Of a stretch of DNA of 64,000 bases, positions 26,002 through 38,488 are shown piece by piece. The notes beneath the pieces were generated by a model. It worked only from the letters and a program-made list of their open reading frames with translations. It made no database searches and was not told the DNA's origin. The DNA comes from Orbilia blumenaviensis (Eukaryota > Ascomycota > Orbiliomycetes > Orbiliales > Orbiliaceae), in assembly GCA_036872755.1 (NCBI GenBank), contig JAVHNS010000001.1, positions 1,240,001 to 1,304,000 on the forward strand. Direction: 5' to 3'. Every line of letters starts with the position of its first letter. Within the stretch, counting starts at the first letter, position 1. A program made the position numbers and the translations under genes.

Positions 26002-26913
26002 TCAAAACTTCAAAGTTTGCTGACCCCTCCCTAACCCTCCCTTCGATTTCCTACGCCCTCTACTTCCAGCTCCTGTGGCCTTAGAGTTCTGAGCGGCTTC
26101 CTCTAGCTTTTCCCTTTCTATCTCACCACATGTAGGCTCATAAACAAAAAGAATTCGATCCTTCCCTTCAGCAGCCAAAGAGTCTTCCAAAATAGTCCGC
26201 GATTTCTCCCATTCGACCCCAAACTTCCCGCTATTAATCTTACAAGCATGTAGTGCCCCAGGTACTCCACCCGGAGTATTTTTTACCCTAGATAGAAGGT
26301 GCTCAAATGCTGACGCTGTACTTTCCAGTATCTTCTCTGGGGGGTCAACCCTTCGACCAAAATGGACGGAAGTAAACATACATGCAATCCAGTGATTACA
26401 TGGATCCGTACGTTGAGGTGGGATCAAAAGCGTAGTGCCCAGAATTAATGCGGGACTTGGGCTGCTTAAGCAGTGGTCGCGGTAGATTGAGTACGCTGCC
26501 GGATACTATAAATATCAAAAGCGTGAAAAACAGCGAAGTAATTCAGCCTGTTGTATTCTTGTCTTTATGGAAAGGATTCATCTAGATCGTACCGTCTGTC
26601 TGAATTTGAGTGCAATACCAGCACCCCATGAACCTTGACAGTTACAAGCATCTGTACAAACGGTATTGTTTTAAGACTGTTAGCCACTAGAACGCCTGGA
26701 TTTGAACTCTACGCGATTTTAGAACTTACGAATAAGTACGGAGTTAGGCGGTGCGGCGAATATATCTCCATAGAACAACTTCACATGTTCAGTGTCCACA
26801 GACTCCCCATTATCGTCATCTTGGGGATAACTTGGCCCCGACAGCAATGACGCCAATCCAACTGCAGCTGGAGGCCCCTCATCGTATTCGGATTCGTAGT
26901 CAGATCCGGACAT
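26002..26913 (-). CDS. Macrodomain protein, Poa1-like ADP-ribose-1''-phosphate phosphatase
   Basis: Three exons on the minus strand (26913-26730, 26651-26593, 26505-26002), all phases agreeing, encode 248 residues. Yeast Poa1 dephosphorylates ADP-ribose 1''-phosphate, a by-product of tRNA splicing, and the fold binds ADP-ribose. Splicing rebuilds the macrodomain ligand loop HACNCQGSWGAGIALKF across exons 1-2; this exactly fits the Poa1 HSCNCNGSWGGGIA-type loop. Downstream, YPAAYSIYRDHC, LIPPQ, WIACMFTS, FGRRVDPPEKIL and the Poa1-type INSGKFGVEWEKSRTILED block are clear. The N-terminal 40 residues are acidic, and the last 30 are basic and Gly-rich (GSRGRRKSKGGLGRG), possibly for nucleic-acid or nuclear contacts. 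ATG 26913 is the first true ATG; the open frame further up starts with TTG. Confidence 0.9.
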
Positions 26914-27808
26914 GGCGGTTCGAGTTGTAAATTGTGTGTTGCTCAACGCTAGGGCTCTGGGGATCAGGTTGTCGGAATTTTTAGAGAGATTGTTGAACTG
27001 GCAATATAATTATAGGAGGATGAAATCGGCTTGAGGTTTTAGGATGAAAGAAGTGAATGAACCACAGCTGGCTACAGGCCTGGTCACCAATAGAAAGTTC
27101 TTACTTGGCCGAGTAGCTTCGTGTTTACATGACTCATTCTAATTTCGAAATATTTAAGTTATACTTTAATTTAATTGAACATCAGCGTGCTTGTCAATCT
27201 AGATCTACCTAGGTAGTACGTATGCGGCTGTATTCTAAGGGATCAATATCGAATGCTGGCTTATTGCTGGTCGGGCTCAGGCTTATCTTATTTTGCCTCG
27301 TCAAAACCTTCTGACTAGGTACATACCTAGGTAGCTACAAATACCTTAATTCTAAGATCCAATACCCCCAAAAGAGGGTTCATGCCATTTCTATACGCTA
27401 GGCGTCAATTCTATTAACTTATGAGCGTCATACGTCGTTTTTTCTTAATAAAAAAAAAGTACCTGCTGCTAACCTAAAAAGAAACCATGCCAAAATCATC
27501 AAATCCCGACGAACCAAAAGGAAAAGAACAGTATCCCGCAACTTTGGGTAGCTCCATTTATAATACTACCAATGCCGAATGCATGACCTGCCCAGCGATT
27601 CATTTCAGGCGCAACCAAGCCAGAATCCCAAATAGCAGCCAACCTCCGACCTACTCTTATGTGAAATTTAACTGAGGAACACTAGATCGAATGTTTATTC
27701 AGAACTTGGGTCGTTCGTTCCGTCTTGTGATTGGTGTCCACGAAATGGTTTAGCGGCTTTGTTGAGCCCACGCCTAAACTTTCCGACTTCTGTGGGCTTG
27801 CCCTCCTG
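26914..27808. other. Intergenic, A+T-rich, with two TACCTAGGTA palindromes
   Basis: No gene is supported here. The segment is by-eye A+T-rich and contains TACCTAGGTA at 27206-27215 (extended to the 12-bp palindrome CTACCTAGGTAG) and again at 27324-27333. It carries the macrodomain-gene promoter and the GDB1 3' end. Confidence 0.5.
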
Positions 27809-30800
27809 CTAGGCTGGGCTCGACATCACGACGGAAGCATCCTGGAAAAGATCGATCATACAGCTAGATGACCAAGCTTGTGTAGGACACTATACGCTCT
27901 CGTTAGAATATATACTGTTGACAACGCTGGTAAATATGAGATGCTTACCGAATCCCCACAGAATTCTCCATTCTTCTGTGTCAGTTCAGTCAACCCTGCC
28001 CAGGGCGTCTCGCTGATCATTTTCTTGCACAACTGAATGCGACGATGAATTTGCTGGAAGGTTTCAGTCTTCTCAGGGACAGTCTTCTTTCTGAGGAGGT
28101 CGAAATGGAGGAACGCTCGAAGGAAGAAACCAGTTGGCCAGAGCCACTCCGGTCCTTGATGGTAATTTCTCCCCTTGGAAGTCATGAAGTCGTCATTATC
28201 GTCCCAGTTGATATAGTATGGGCGGTAGTTTGGATCAAGTGGGCTATTTGACCGTTAGTACTGAATCTCAAAATTTGGGTAGGTATAGAACTGACTCAAG
28301 TGTGGCCATGCCAGTTGGGCCGCGAATAGCGTCATCAGCAATCTTCAATGCGCCGAGAGCATGGTCTGGATCAAACAGTTCCGGGGCGACGGTCATTGCG
28401 ATCGGGAAGTTAGGTCGAAGCTGGTAATCTTCGAATTCTTTGCCAGACTTGTACACGTCTTTATAGACACCCCGGCGACCAACGACAGCAGGGTTGATAT
28501 CATACCAACTATCGTCACCCGAATCTGTAGGAACATAGTAGCACTTTTCAAAATTTGACTTGATCTTTTCTTGCCATTCCCCCCAGGAAATAGTCTTGTT
28601 TGCGCCGGCGTCAACGCCTTTCCACTTGAATGAACCTTGCTTCTGGAGCTCACCAACCCATCGAAGAGTGCTGAAGAGCAAACCAGTAATTTCGACGGGA
28701 GCACCGTCACGAGGGGTCCCAGGAACGCCCTGATTGCCAGCGCGTGCACTTTCTCCCATCTTGTCCATCCAAGTACCACAGTTCCACTGACTTCCGCCGA
28801 AGATCATACCAGTCTTCCAATCAGTGTTGATATCAATTTGGAACCCAGCGTCTTTCATCTGTGAATCCAAGTTTGGCCCGGCATTTGCTTCCCGGAAGCT
28901 CATACCACTAGCATGGCGTTGAAGGCACTCAAAGATAATTTCCCCAACGGTGCTTTCCTTGCTGAAGGCTCTTGGGTCATCCAAAGGGAACCAAGAGTCA
29001 TCATATGGGAGGAAACGACGTTTCACCTTTTCGTCAAGGATGGAAACCCCGTTTGGTGCCAACTGGACATAATCTTGAATGTTCTGAAGGAAGAACCAGA
29101 CGGAGTCACGGGAGTTGTATCTTGGGTTTGTACCTGACGCCAACAGGTTGGGGATCATACCGTGCTTGACAACAGAAGCAAAGGCTAAAATGTGCTCTTT
29201 AGCATCATCATAACGGCCAGTTGCAATGAGCAGGCCACGAAGTGAAATAAAAATATCACGGCCCCAGCATCGCATATAACTCTTGGAAAAGTGAGGCAAA
29301 CCAGCAGCCATAGATGGAGTCTGCTTAAATGGACTGAGCGAAGCGGTCTTCGTGTAGCCAGTCATCTGGATAGAGACCAACGCGAGAGACTTGACGAAGT
29401 CGTGGCCATTCTTGATGTTTGGACTGAATAGCTCGATAGCCCGGTCATAGGCAGCGTCGTAAGCCGTCTGAATGACCAGAGCGAAGTATCTAGGAACCAA
29501 GAAATGTGGCAAACTTTTTATGTGCTCGAATCTCTCTTTTAGCCAAGCTGCGGGAGCGCGAAGACCTTCAAAACCTTGGTCGGCGAGACCTTCAAGACGA
29601 GATACAGTATAGTCTAGAGCCCATGTACCGTTTCTCAAATGTTGGCAGAGGGGGTGCCCAAGGTCGTTGTTTCGGATGATGTCCTTCAGAACTGACCACC
29701 ATCCCTGTAACCCGGCATAGACCAAAGGCCCCAATCCAGGAACATCGTAAACACCAATCTTTCCATCACTTTGGTCACGTTCTTCTGAGTCGCAACGATA
29801 TAGAATGAAATTGAGGTCTGTTAGGCTAACTTTCTGGAAAGCTTGTTCAGCGTCGGAGACAGCAAGTTTGTCGAGGTCGATCGACCGGTCAATTGTTGGG
29901 ATCCAGGTCTTCAGGAGAATGATCGAGCCAGGTGGAAATTCGTCCGGAACAGTAACCACGGTGTTGTTGCCCTCGTCTCGAAGGCTTGGAGGGGACAAGT
30001 TAACAACCTTGGACGGAAGTCCCCGGATAAGGTTCGGGTCGTCGAAGACGCTTGTGCGATCATCCTCGGTATTCGAAACCGTAAGTTTGACGCTCAAAAC
30101 GTGCTCCACCTTAGTGTCGGTCAAATAGACAGGATTAAAGTCTCCTCTATGTGAGCCCCCACTAAAGGCAGTATGGGCGATGAGAAAGTAACCCTCATGA
30201 GTTTGCGGGTGAACTCTGTGGACGGTAATATATTCTCCTTCGTGATGCACGTGGGTTTCATCAAATCCCTTGTTCCCCATTTCAGCATGAATGTTATTCA
30301 ATATTTTTTTGACCCAGCCAATACCACTGTCTCGAAGAGTATCGTTATCTGTGTTATAGATACGCTTCTCGTTGACGACGTCTAATAGCTTGGGGTTGAT
30401 ATCATCATAACCGAGAACGCTACCAGTTGCACAAGAACACATAGATACCAAAGCGCCCGTTGGAAGGGTATCTTCTGGGACACGTTTTTGGGCTGGGGTC
30501 TCGTTGTCGTGGGTACAATCGGCGAAGAGGGCATGAATTGTGCTGGCTGTGATCCTGCGGACCTCACCGTGGCCTTCATGCTTGACGTGATCCTGTTCAA
30601 AGCTTCCGACCGGCTTACCACCATGCTTGTGGACGAGTCTTGAGAGCTCTCCTGGCCCCCATGCTTGCATGGCTTCTCTGATAAGCGAGTTGATCCCAAG
30701 TCTTTGGATAAAGATGTAGTCCTTTTGTTCACTACCGGTGAAGAGCTCAGCAGCGACGTACAGATCATTCCTCTTCAGACGAGCGGCATCTAAGAGGTAC

Positions 30801-32548
30801 TCTGCGACGTGAATCGGGGTAGAGTGACAATTATCAATACGGAAGCCATGGAAAATCGTGGCCATGAGTTCGGTGTACTTCGTCATATGGTCCCAGAGGA
30901 AGGGGCTGTCTTGTGGGCCTTTGCCATAGCGTAGCTTCACACAATCACCCCAAACGATAACCTCACGGCGCAGGTAGGCACGACTAGAAGGACCAGCAAA
31001 ATCAATCATTGGATCAGCGTTCCAGATCCATCCGTTGTTGGCGAGGGCGAGCTCCTTCTTTTCAAACTTGGACGTCCTCTTGTTAGAGGGTAATCTTGTG
31101 AAGTAAGTTTCGATGAGAGGGAATGCCTCCGAAACGGGGCCTTGCTTTGGGCCATGGTCGTCGATTCGTACATACTTGATCCTGTTGAAAAGTTGCTCGA
31201 GTATCTCTTCGGTATCTTCATCATATTCTTTATACAAAGGCAAATTGACCTCGTCAAGGAACTTGGTAAGCTCTTTTCGGAGTTTTGCCTCTTGTTGGTC
31301 AAACTCATCATCGTCTGCAGAAGGTTCGCCAAAAAGCGCACGAAGGAGACCAGCGGCAAGCTCAGGATCAACATTCCTTCGGAACCTCTCACCAAACCTA
31401 TCATTCCCGACCAATCCTTTTTCGGCAAGGTAGCGTGCTTGCTGTTGGAATGGCCAGGTCGGGTCAATATCGATAGTCTTCCACTTCTTTGCACCCCAAG
31501 CGAGGATGCCGGCGTCAGTATCACGCTCAGTATCGATAACATAATATTCCCACAAACGGGTAGCACCAATACAGTGGGTCTTGATCCCCTCCATGACTTC
31601 AAGGAGATCAGTGGTAGTCTTCAAGTCTGTTGGAAAACCGAGTTTGCTAAGGTTCTTGCTAAAGGCCAGCAATGCGGTATCCAACTCATAGGCGGGTTCA
31701 AGCCAAGGTGCAGTCTTGCAGTTGTACCCTGCCTCTGGATGCTCTTCAAGCCAGAGGGTATTGTTCGCCGTATGATTCCAGACAACATCAGTTAGGGATA
31801 GAATTTTGTGCTGCTTCTCCATCGAGTTAACGATTGCAGAGACATTCTTTGCACCATTGTTGCCTTTCCCGAAGATTTCGGGGTCGAACTCAAGCTGGGA
31901 AAAGATACTGTATGGCGAATTTGATTCTCCACGCCACATCATGGGGGTGAAATGGACCATATTGTATCCTCTATCAGCGATGCGAGCCAATTGAGGCTCC
32001 CAGTTCTCCAGAGGCCCCATCCATTTCGACACAGCCGAGATGAGAGCCAAACTATCCAGCTTCAAAGGGCTGCCATTGATGTTAAGATTGGGAGAAACAC
32101 ATATGTAATATGTTGGTGTTCTCGTTTTGGTAACGGCGTCTCCATTCGTTTGGGTTTTGGAGAGTGGGTCCCACTCCGGCAACTTGGAGTAGGTGACATG
32201 GTAGGCATATGATCCAGCGGTGTGGATTGGAATATCGACTGTCAATGCTCGTGAGAATTCTGGCGTGAGTCTACACAACACATGGATGATTAGCTTGAGC
32301 CTTAGTAAAAATCACTCAATGAGGTTCAGTACTTACTTGTACTCTCGGTAGCTTTCTCGGTGAAATTCCTTGCCCTTCTCTGGTATATTGACCCAAAGGC
32401 TACCTTGTCTCGTAATAGAGGATGTACCTTCGATCTGAAAACGAAGAATATATGGCTCTACTGGAGGCGGGAGGCGGATGTATGTACCATTGACATCCGG
32501 GACGCCAGCGTCGTCGAGGACGAGAAGATGGACCTTTTCTCCAGCCAT
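27809..32548 (-). CDS. gdb1: Glycogen debranching enzyme (4-alpha-glucanotransferase / amylo-1,6-glucosidase)
   Basis: Four exons (32548-32337, 32270-28296, 28243-27949, 27889-27809) encode 1520 residues, the normal fungal length. The cytosolic bifunctional enzyme moves short maltosyl chains and hydrolyses the remaining 1,6-linked glucose during glycogen breakdown. The N-terminal GH13-type domain shows VWNHTANNT and the nucleophile block FHGFRIDNCHSTP. The C-terminal glucosidase domain shows SKSYMRCWGRDIFISLRGLL, FGGSQWNCGTWMDKMGES and, after splicing, DPNYRPYYINWDD. The end, CPTQAWSSSCMIDLFQDA, comes from the last 81-nt exon. The third intron donor (GTCAGT at 28295) is chosen because it restores TLDPLDPNYRPYY in phase; reading on gives a premature stop. 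Confidence 0.97.
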
Positions 32549-33466
32549 TTGGCCTGTATGGACTGGCTTGAAAGCCTGGCGGAGAGACTTAGGATGAATG
32601 AGCGGAAATGCGAGTTCCGGCCAATATCTTGTGGACAGCAGGATGTCAGACGGGGGTCCCAGTCCAAGAAGCTATCGGTCTAGCTCTTGCTGGTTCAAAG
32701 AGTATTGTTTGAGAAGTAGTCTTCACAGTCGTGCCAATTATTGCACGCGATTATTGTGAAACCCGAACGCTTTTTATCGCAGGATGGCCGGATTACTGAA
32801 TTCGAAGGTCAGCTTAAGTTTCAAGGCCAAACGTATTGGTTCAGTAAGTTCTTAGACGTCGTGAACTCTAGCGAATGGAAGACTGTCTATGATAGACGTG
32901 AAGTGAATGAGAATGGCTGTGCTACGAGGTGCTGAATTCAAAAGGAAGGGACTTGATAGTAGATAGAGAGATAGTTAGAGCAATGCTGGAGGAGAGGGGG
33001 CGAGAGAGAAAGGCAAAGAAATGAGGAGTTGGGCGGGGAGGAATGCTACGACGTGTATTCGCTGCACGGCCAATATGCCCGCATAACGTTGGAGGGGTTG
33101 CGGGCCACTATAATTGCCCAATATTCAATATGGGAAAGATACTGCCCATGCAATTGCGGGACGACTGGTTGATCCTTCAGGAACAGACGTGTAGAGCTCT
33201 AGAGTTTGGTTGGACTAGGAAACTCAATTGCTCAATCAGAGGCTCCACGTTTTTAGCTTTCTGCGGTGTCGCGCAGTCCAGCATGGCGGGCAGTGTAATG
33301 ATGTAATGCCAAGGTTATCAGGTAACGGTGTCTCGGTGCGCTAGTGCGGTCTAGTCTGGTCTAGTGCAAATTTTCGATTTCATATCGATATATATGATAT
33401 CATGTCTGTCATATTCGTGAGTTATATATAATACATTCCGGGTATCCATTCTATGCAAATGTCGCT
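32549..33466. other. GDB1 upstream region and WD40-cyclophilin 3' flank
   Basis: About 920 bp between two minus-strand genes. Frames up to 87 codons on the plus strand have no recognisable content. The stretch presumably holds the GDB1 promoter and leader. Confidence 0.5.
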
Positions 33467-35649
33467 TCAAACTATTTCAATGTTGATTATTTGGATGTCC
33501 TGGAGCGGTTTGTCCTTGTGTGTCCGGACTTGTGATATCTTCGTGACTACGTCCAAACCTTGCACCGCGCGACCGAAGATGGTGTGCTTGTTATCGAGCC
33601 AGGGGGTCTTCTCTACTGTAATAAAAAACTGGGACGCATTTGTGTTCGGGCCAGCATTCGCCATTCTGTGGATGTAAATAGGACAGATCAGTAATCGGAT
33701 GAAACAATACAAGACACCGTTTTATGTCAGTGACAAGAACTTACGAGACAGTATACGGCTTGTCATGCCTTAGTGTTGAAAATTCATCTTCAAATTCTCG
33801 ACCCCAGATACTCTCGCCTCCAGTACCATCACCAAATGGATCACCGGTCTATATATATGCATTAGTACTAACCTGCTAAAAAACCAAATTAATTGGCTAC
33901 TCACCTGGATCATGAATTTAGGTATAACACGATGGAATATTAGGCCATTGTAGTAGCCGTTCTTCGCATGCGTAACAAAATTCTCCACGGACTTTGGCGC
34001 AGCTTCTGGGAAAAGCCGAATATGTATATCACCATATGTCGTGTGGAGGATGGCCGCCGTTCCGGACTCTTTCGCTTTTGTCTCAATCTTAGTCGACCCC
34101 TTCGCGGTAGTAGTTGGTTTTTCGTTATAGATATCCCGCTCCGACTTATTAACATCTGCATCTGAGTTGAACATATAGAATCGCTGCTTGTTATGAGCTG
34201 TGCAAACGAGCATTGGATCCCGCAGTCCGGCTTCCTGTAACAGCGGATTCGAAGATGCAGCCATGTCTAAGGTAACAACCTGCTTCTTTTTCGGCGCACC
34301 TTGGTAGAGCGCCAAGTTCAATGCCCTCCCCATCCCGGTCTCATCTTTCGCCAGCATCCTCGAAACCCTGTTTGTGACAGTATTCACTACTTTAATGCCG
34401 AGGATCGACCCATAAAGAATAAAATGCCCGCTCTCATCAAAAATGACATTGATCTTGTTCCTCACTGAGTCTGCTTCTACCTCCCTCTCTACAGCTAACC
34501 GTCTTCCGAAATCAACATCTTCCACCTTTTGCACCGCCGTTCCTGCCTGTTGCATTGTCGTTATCGTTTCGATCGATTCGTCATACGTTCTCAACAGCTT
34601 AGCGCTAGCGAAATCAAAAACTCTGATTTGTCTATCCGGCAATGAGAAAGTTGCAAATTGCGACCCAGTGGGTGAGACAGTTAAAGATGTCGGAACCGAC
34701 TTTGCCTTCTTAAAATCGAAAAGATTGGTTTCGGCTTTGTATTCGAAGACATTATTCGGCTTGTCGTAGTCATCGTATGGTCGCCAGTATTCTATCATTC
34801 CACCTGTATCTGCTGACACCACGCAGTCGAATGTATTATTGAATGCCATGACCTTGACTGGCGCTCGGTGCAACTTGTTTAATTCGTGAATTGGCTCTGT
34901 ATTATCCCCTCGTCCGTCGAAAACCTGTATCTGATTTAATTCGTTCGCGACAGCGAGAATTGGTAAAGATGCGCCTCTCTTGTGTACCCAGCATATTGAG
35001 GTCGGTGTATGTTTTAATTTTAACATGGCGATAAGGTCTGCAATATCAAAAGTTAGCCAGCTTCAGGGCATTCTGATTATACCACCTAGAAACGGCGCTC
35101 ACCATACCGAAAGTAACCACATCGAATATCCTGACTGTCTTATCGACTCCACAGCTGGCAAAGCTTCGACCATCCGCACTGACTGACACCCCCACAATAT
35201 CTCCAGCGTGAGGTTTAAACATCTTCACGAACTCAATCCCCACATCCTGCTTCTTCCAAAACTTGATGACACCATCCATCGAAGTCGTGATCAAGAAGTC
35301 GGTGAACGGTGTCCAGTTCGCAAAAGTGACATTATCGCGGTGCATGAGTGAGCGATAGTATCGGGTCTGGGTTGGCATGTTGGAAAGGTATAAGGCTTCA
35401 TGTTTGAGCGTCCTTCTCTTCTTCGCAATGACTGCCGCAGTCGGGAGAGAGGGACCGACGCCGTCGTCTGAAGAGCTGTCTGTGTGATCAATACCTAGCA
35501 GTTAGCTATCCTGTTCGACTGCGCCAGTACTCACGACGCTTACCATCGTCATCCTCGGGTACAGCTGAAGCCGCCCGTTTGTTTGGAGCATCGTCTTCCC
35601 CCACTTCTTCTCGCCCCCTCTTCGCGCCCGTTGCTTTCGTTGTTGACAT
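33467..35649 (-). CDS. WD40-cyclophilin peptidyl-prolyl isomerase (PPWD1/Cyp15 type)
   Basis: Five exons (35649-35544, 35479-35108, 35037-33905, 33848-33745, 33665-33467), phases agreeing, encode 637 residues; human PPWD1 is of similar length. The protein belongs to a spliceosome-associated nuclear isomerase family. The N-terminus is charged ([11 protein letters not shown]), followed by WD40 repeats ([66 protein letters not shown]). A C-terminal cyclophilin domain starts near [16 protein letters not shown] and includes [51 protein letters not shown]. The first exon starts at ATG 35649, 173 bp from the divergent neighbour. Intron 2 uses donor GTATGG, which restores VVTFDLIAML. Confidence 0.95.
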
Positions 35650-35822
35650 CTTGGTCGGTCGTTAACTGAAGCTTAGTTGTTTAAAGATCGGACGCGTTTT
35701 GCAAAGTTCCGAATCCAAATAGACGAACCAAACCTAGCTTTTAAATTTCAAGTGGCCCCAACACCACTCCCCAAATTCCGACGGGACGACAACCAACTAC
35801 CCGATACCCCTCCCCCGCAATT
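35650..35822. promoter_or_regulatory. Compact divergent promoter, WD40-cyclophilin / DUF1917-like gene
   Basis: Only 173 bp separate the two start codons, so the genes must share a bidirectional promoter or overlap their leaders. No TATA element is obvious. Confidence 0.55.
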
Positions 35823-37153
35823 ATGAGTATCCGTCCCTCAATAATCCGCATCCGGCCGCGGATATCACGATATCAGCATACACGTTCGGTTTCGGCTAGA
35901 GCTATAACTTCAGGATACGCTACGCCCAAGGCCGAGAACGACGTTGAACCCAGGCCTCATATTCGATATTTGACCCAACGTCATCAAGCCACTGACCACT
36001 TCAATTACCACTTTAAAATACCAGTTCGTAGCCATATGTATCTCCCATTTCATAACCCGGAACAATTAACTGACATTGTGTATTTTAGAGTGATGAGCCC
36101 AACAAAGAAGGAGTCGACAGGAGTTCCAATGTTACAACCTACGGGGAAACCCCTAGGATGGTATCCATCCCTGTAGATCCTCCCGGCTACAATATCGACT
36201 ACACCGCTGGCGCTGGTGGTGGAGATAAATTTGGAATTAGGATGCGCTCTGTGAGATTGGATAGATTACCACCAAGAACAACTGGTGCCCTCTCCGGCAT
36301 AGAGATATCCGGCGTCGAGACGCTGTCTCTTCCTGTCTTCGAAGGGCCATCGAACTCGATCCGTTTAAACGAATTTCTCCATAAATATAAACCCTCCAAA
36401 ACCTCCTACCTCGGGGCTGGGCCTTGGATCTTTGTAAAACAAGACAATCAGAACCCCGGCTTCCCTTGGTCAAAGCCGGACAATTATGCCTGTGAAATGA
36501 GAGGGAGGGAACTGATGGGGGATGTTATCGAGCGAATCAAGTCATTCGAACCTAGGTCGTCTATAGGTTCAAATGATGATTACCGTGAAGCACAGAGACT
36601 TTCTCCCCTTATTGTTGAGAAAGCCTTCCAGTCTGCTGCTCAAGACCTGAGAGAACTGGCCCTTAAACACAACTACACTGCTGGCGGTTGGTTCATGCAA
36701 GTCCCCAAGTTTCATGTTGATGAAGTTTTTAATGCTCTCTCGAAATCTCTCATTGGTGGAGAGCTCAAATTGACCGCCGCTCATACTGTCAAGGCTAGCA
36801 CCGAAGGCCAGAAGAGTATGCCCGCTGGTATTCACATAGTCAGCGTCATAGTACCAGACGCGTGGGATAAAGAGGCCTGCAAAGTAGTGCTCGATGTCCT
36901 TGTTAAAACGCATGGTTTAACACCAGTAGGCTGCAAACCAGAAATGTTCATGCAGATAGGCTATGGACATTTTCACAGAACTCGGAGCGGCACTTGCACA
37001 TTCAGCCCATCGGACTTTTTATCTAAGTACGAGCTGACCCAAGCAAGATACTTGGTTTTGAAGGAGAAAACCTTCACGAGAAACGCAATACTAGGCAACC
37101 GTTTTATGGATAGACCCCAAAAAGAGCCTACGACACCAATAACTTCAAATTGA
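35823..37153 (+). CDS. DUF1917 / BLES03-like (UPF0696) protein, function unknown
   Basis: Two exons with an intron at about 36024-36088 (421 residues). An alternative model with the intron at 36038-36090 gives 425 residues and a better donor but a TAGAG acceptor. The downstream frame is open from the acceptor. The C-terminal half has the family pattern GGWFMQVPKFHVDEVFNAL, then GELKLTAAHTVKAS, GIHIVSVIVPDAWDKEACKVVLDVL and GCKPEMFMQIGYG, resembling the human C11orf68/BLES03 domain. The central AGPWIFVKQD segment may be part of a second copy or an N-terminal extension. Residues 1-35 are Arg/Ile/Ser-rich and could be a mitochondrial presequence. Family membership is from recalled motif resemblance; no biochemical role is known to me. 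Confidence 0.7.
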
Positions 37154-38488
37154 TTTACGGAACCAAGAAATTGCTCACAGAGTGCGAGGAAAGTTACCCT
37201 GAAGAAGTTTAGGAATATCGGAAAACAGGTTAGAGGAGTAGCCTCCGATCAAAGCCGGCCAATGCTTTGTCGAGAAACTAACAACATATGGGTTTCGGTC
37301 GCGCGAACGGAAGCGGGGTAATCTTTGTGGAGTGGAATCAGGGTTACGTCGATGTCGGCAAAAGATCGTAGCAATCCCCGTTGCGTATGCCTTTGTGTAT
37401 GTATTGATGCCCCATATAAGGCCAAGCTTTTCGCTTCTGACGGCACAGAGATCTCGATCGCATGGCCGACGGAACGAGGTCCAAAGTGGACATAATGTCT
37501 GAGGATCATGTTGTCACGAGATGTAGATATTAATATACCCGATACCATGATTTGATATGTATTATCTACCACCATCGATTTCTTATCCATCTGGCCTAGA
37601 ACCTCGGTTTCTTTGGTCTTTCCGAGTGATTGTTTATCTAGTGCCGAGTAGAAATTTAGAAATCATATGGCAAATCTCAGATGCAAATGTGGTCAACAGC
37701 GTCTGGGACCGAGACTACAAAATGCCTGTCTCAGATTCTTGAAAACGGTCGCATGGAGCCATACGTCCGGCATTAAAACGGCCCCCACACGAGCTGAATA
37801 CGAGCACACGAGCAGACAATGCCATTAGCAATAACATTCCAGAATAATGCCCTTCGCTTGGTCGAAGAAGCAAAGTCGGGAAGGCCGACCATCCGACTGC
37901 AACTAGCCCGAGTCACCGGTTTGCCCACGCCGGTCGGGTTTTTTTTCTTCTGGGCCTCGGACTGCTTTCTGTGGTAGGCAATCTGAGCCATGTCTTGGTG
38001 GTGGACACCTGCCTGATTTGCGCAGCCTCAACGGTACCTTTCACAAGCCAGAGAAAGACCTTCCCCGTACCAGAAAATTTTATTGTAGCACCACAGCTCC
38101 AGCCAGGGTGCCGGGCATACGCATAATTTATGTCATTGCAGAGCAGACCCCCCTGCCCGCGCAGCTGCTTCCAGAAAAAGGGTCGATAAAAAAAGGGTCG
38201 TGTGAAAGCTGCATGATGGCCGGCCCACCAATTTATAACTAGGCCTGACTTTCCTCAACAATTACGTCGCGCACCAACAGAAAGACAGACTTTACAGATC
38301 AGAACAGACTACATTATCCATCCATTCCCAATTTCTACGCTACGGCCGTTTACGTAAAGAAGTGTCGTCAGTCATACATTCTTCGCCGGTCTTGATCTGC
38401 TCAGCTGTCAATTGCAATTGCAACTTTCCTGTGGGGAAAAAAACTAGCTCCTCCTTATAAAACCTCGAACCTTCGCCGCTTATCCCAC
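37154..38488. other. Intergenic region and GPD1 promoter
   Basis: 1.3 kb without a supported gene. The distal part holds the 3' end of the DUF1917-like gene; the proximal 500 bp should be the GPD1 promoter. A GGGG stress-element-like core occurs at 38433-38436. Confidence 0.5.
38456..38462 (+). promoter_or_regulatory. TATA box of GPD1
   Basis: TATAAAA lies 27 bp upstream of the GPD1 start codon. The short spacing means either a very short leader from this ATG or that the second ATG at 38597 is used by most transcripts. Confidence 0.5.

Noticed and set aside
28268..28294. End of GDB1 at the stop in 28268-28270
   Set aside because: That stop lies in an intron; splicing at 28295/28243 restores the conserved C-terminal glucosidase region.
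31113..31795. Plus-strand frames opposite GDB1 (up to 217 codons)
   Set aside because: Antisense shadows of a strongly conserved coding region.
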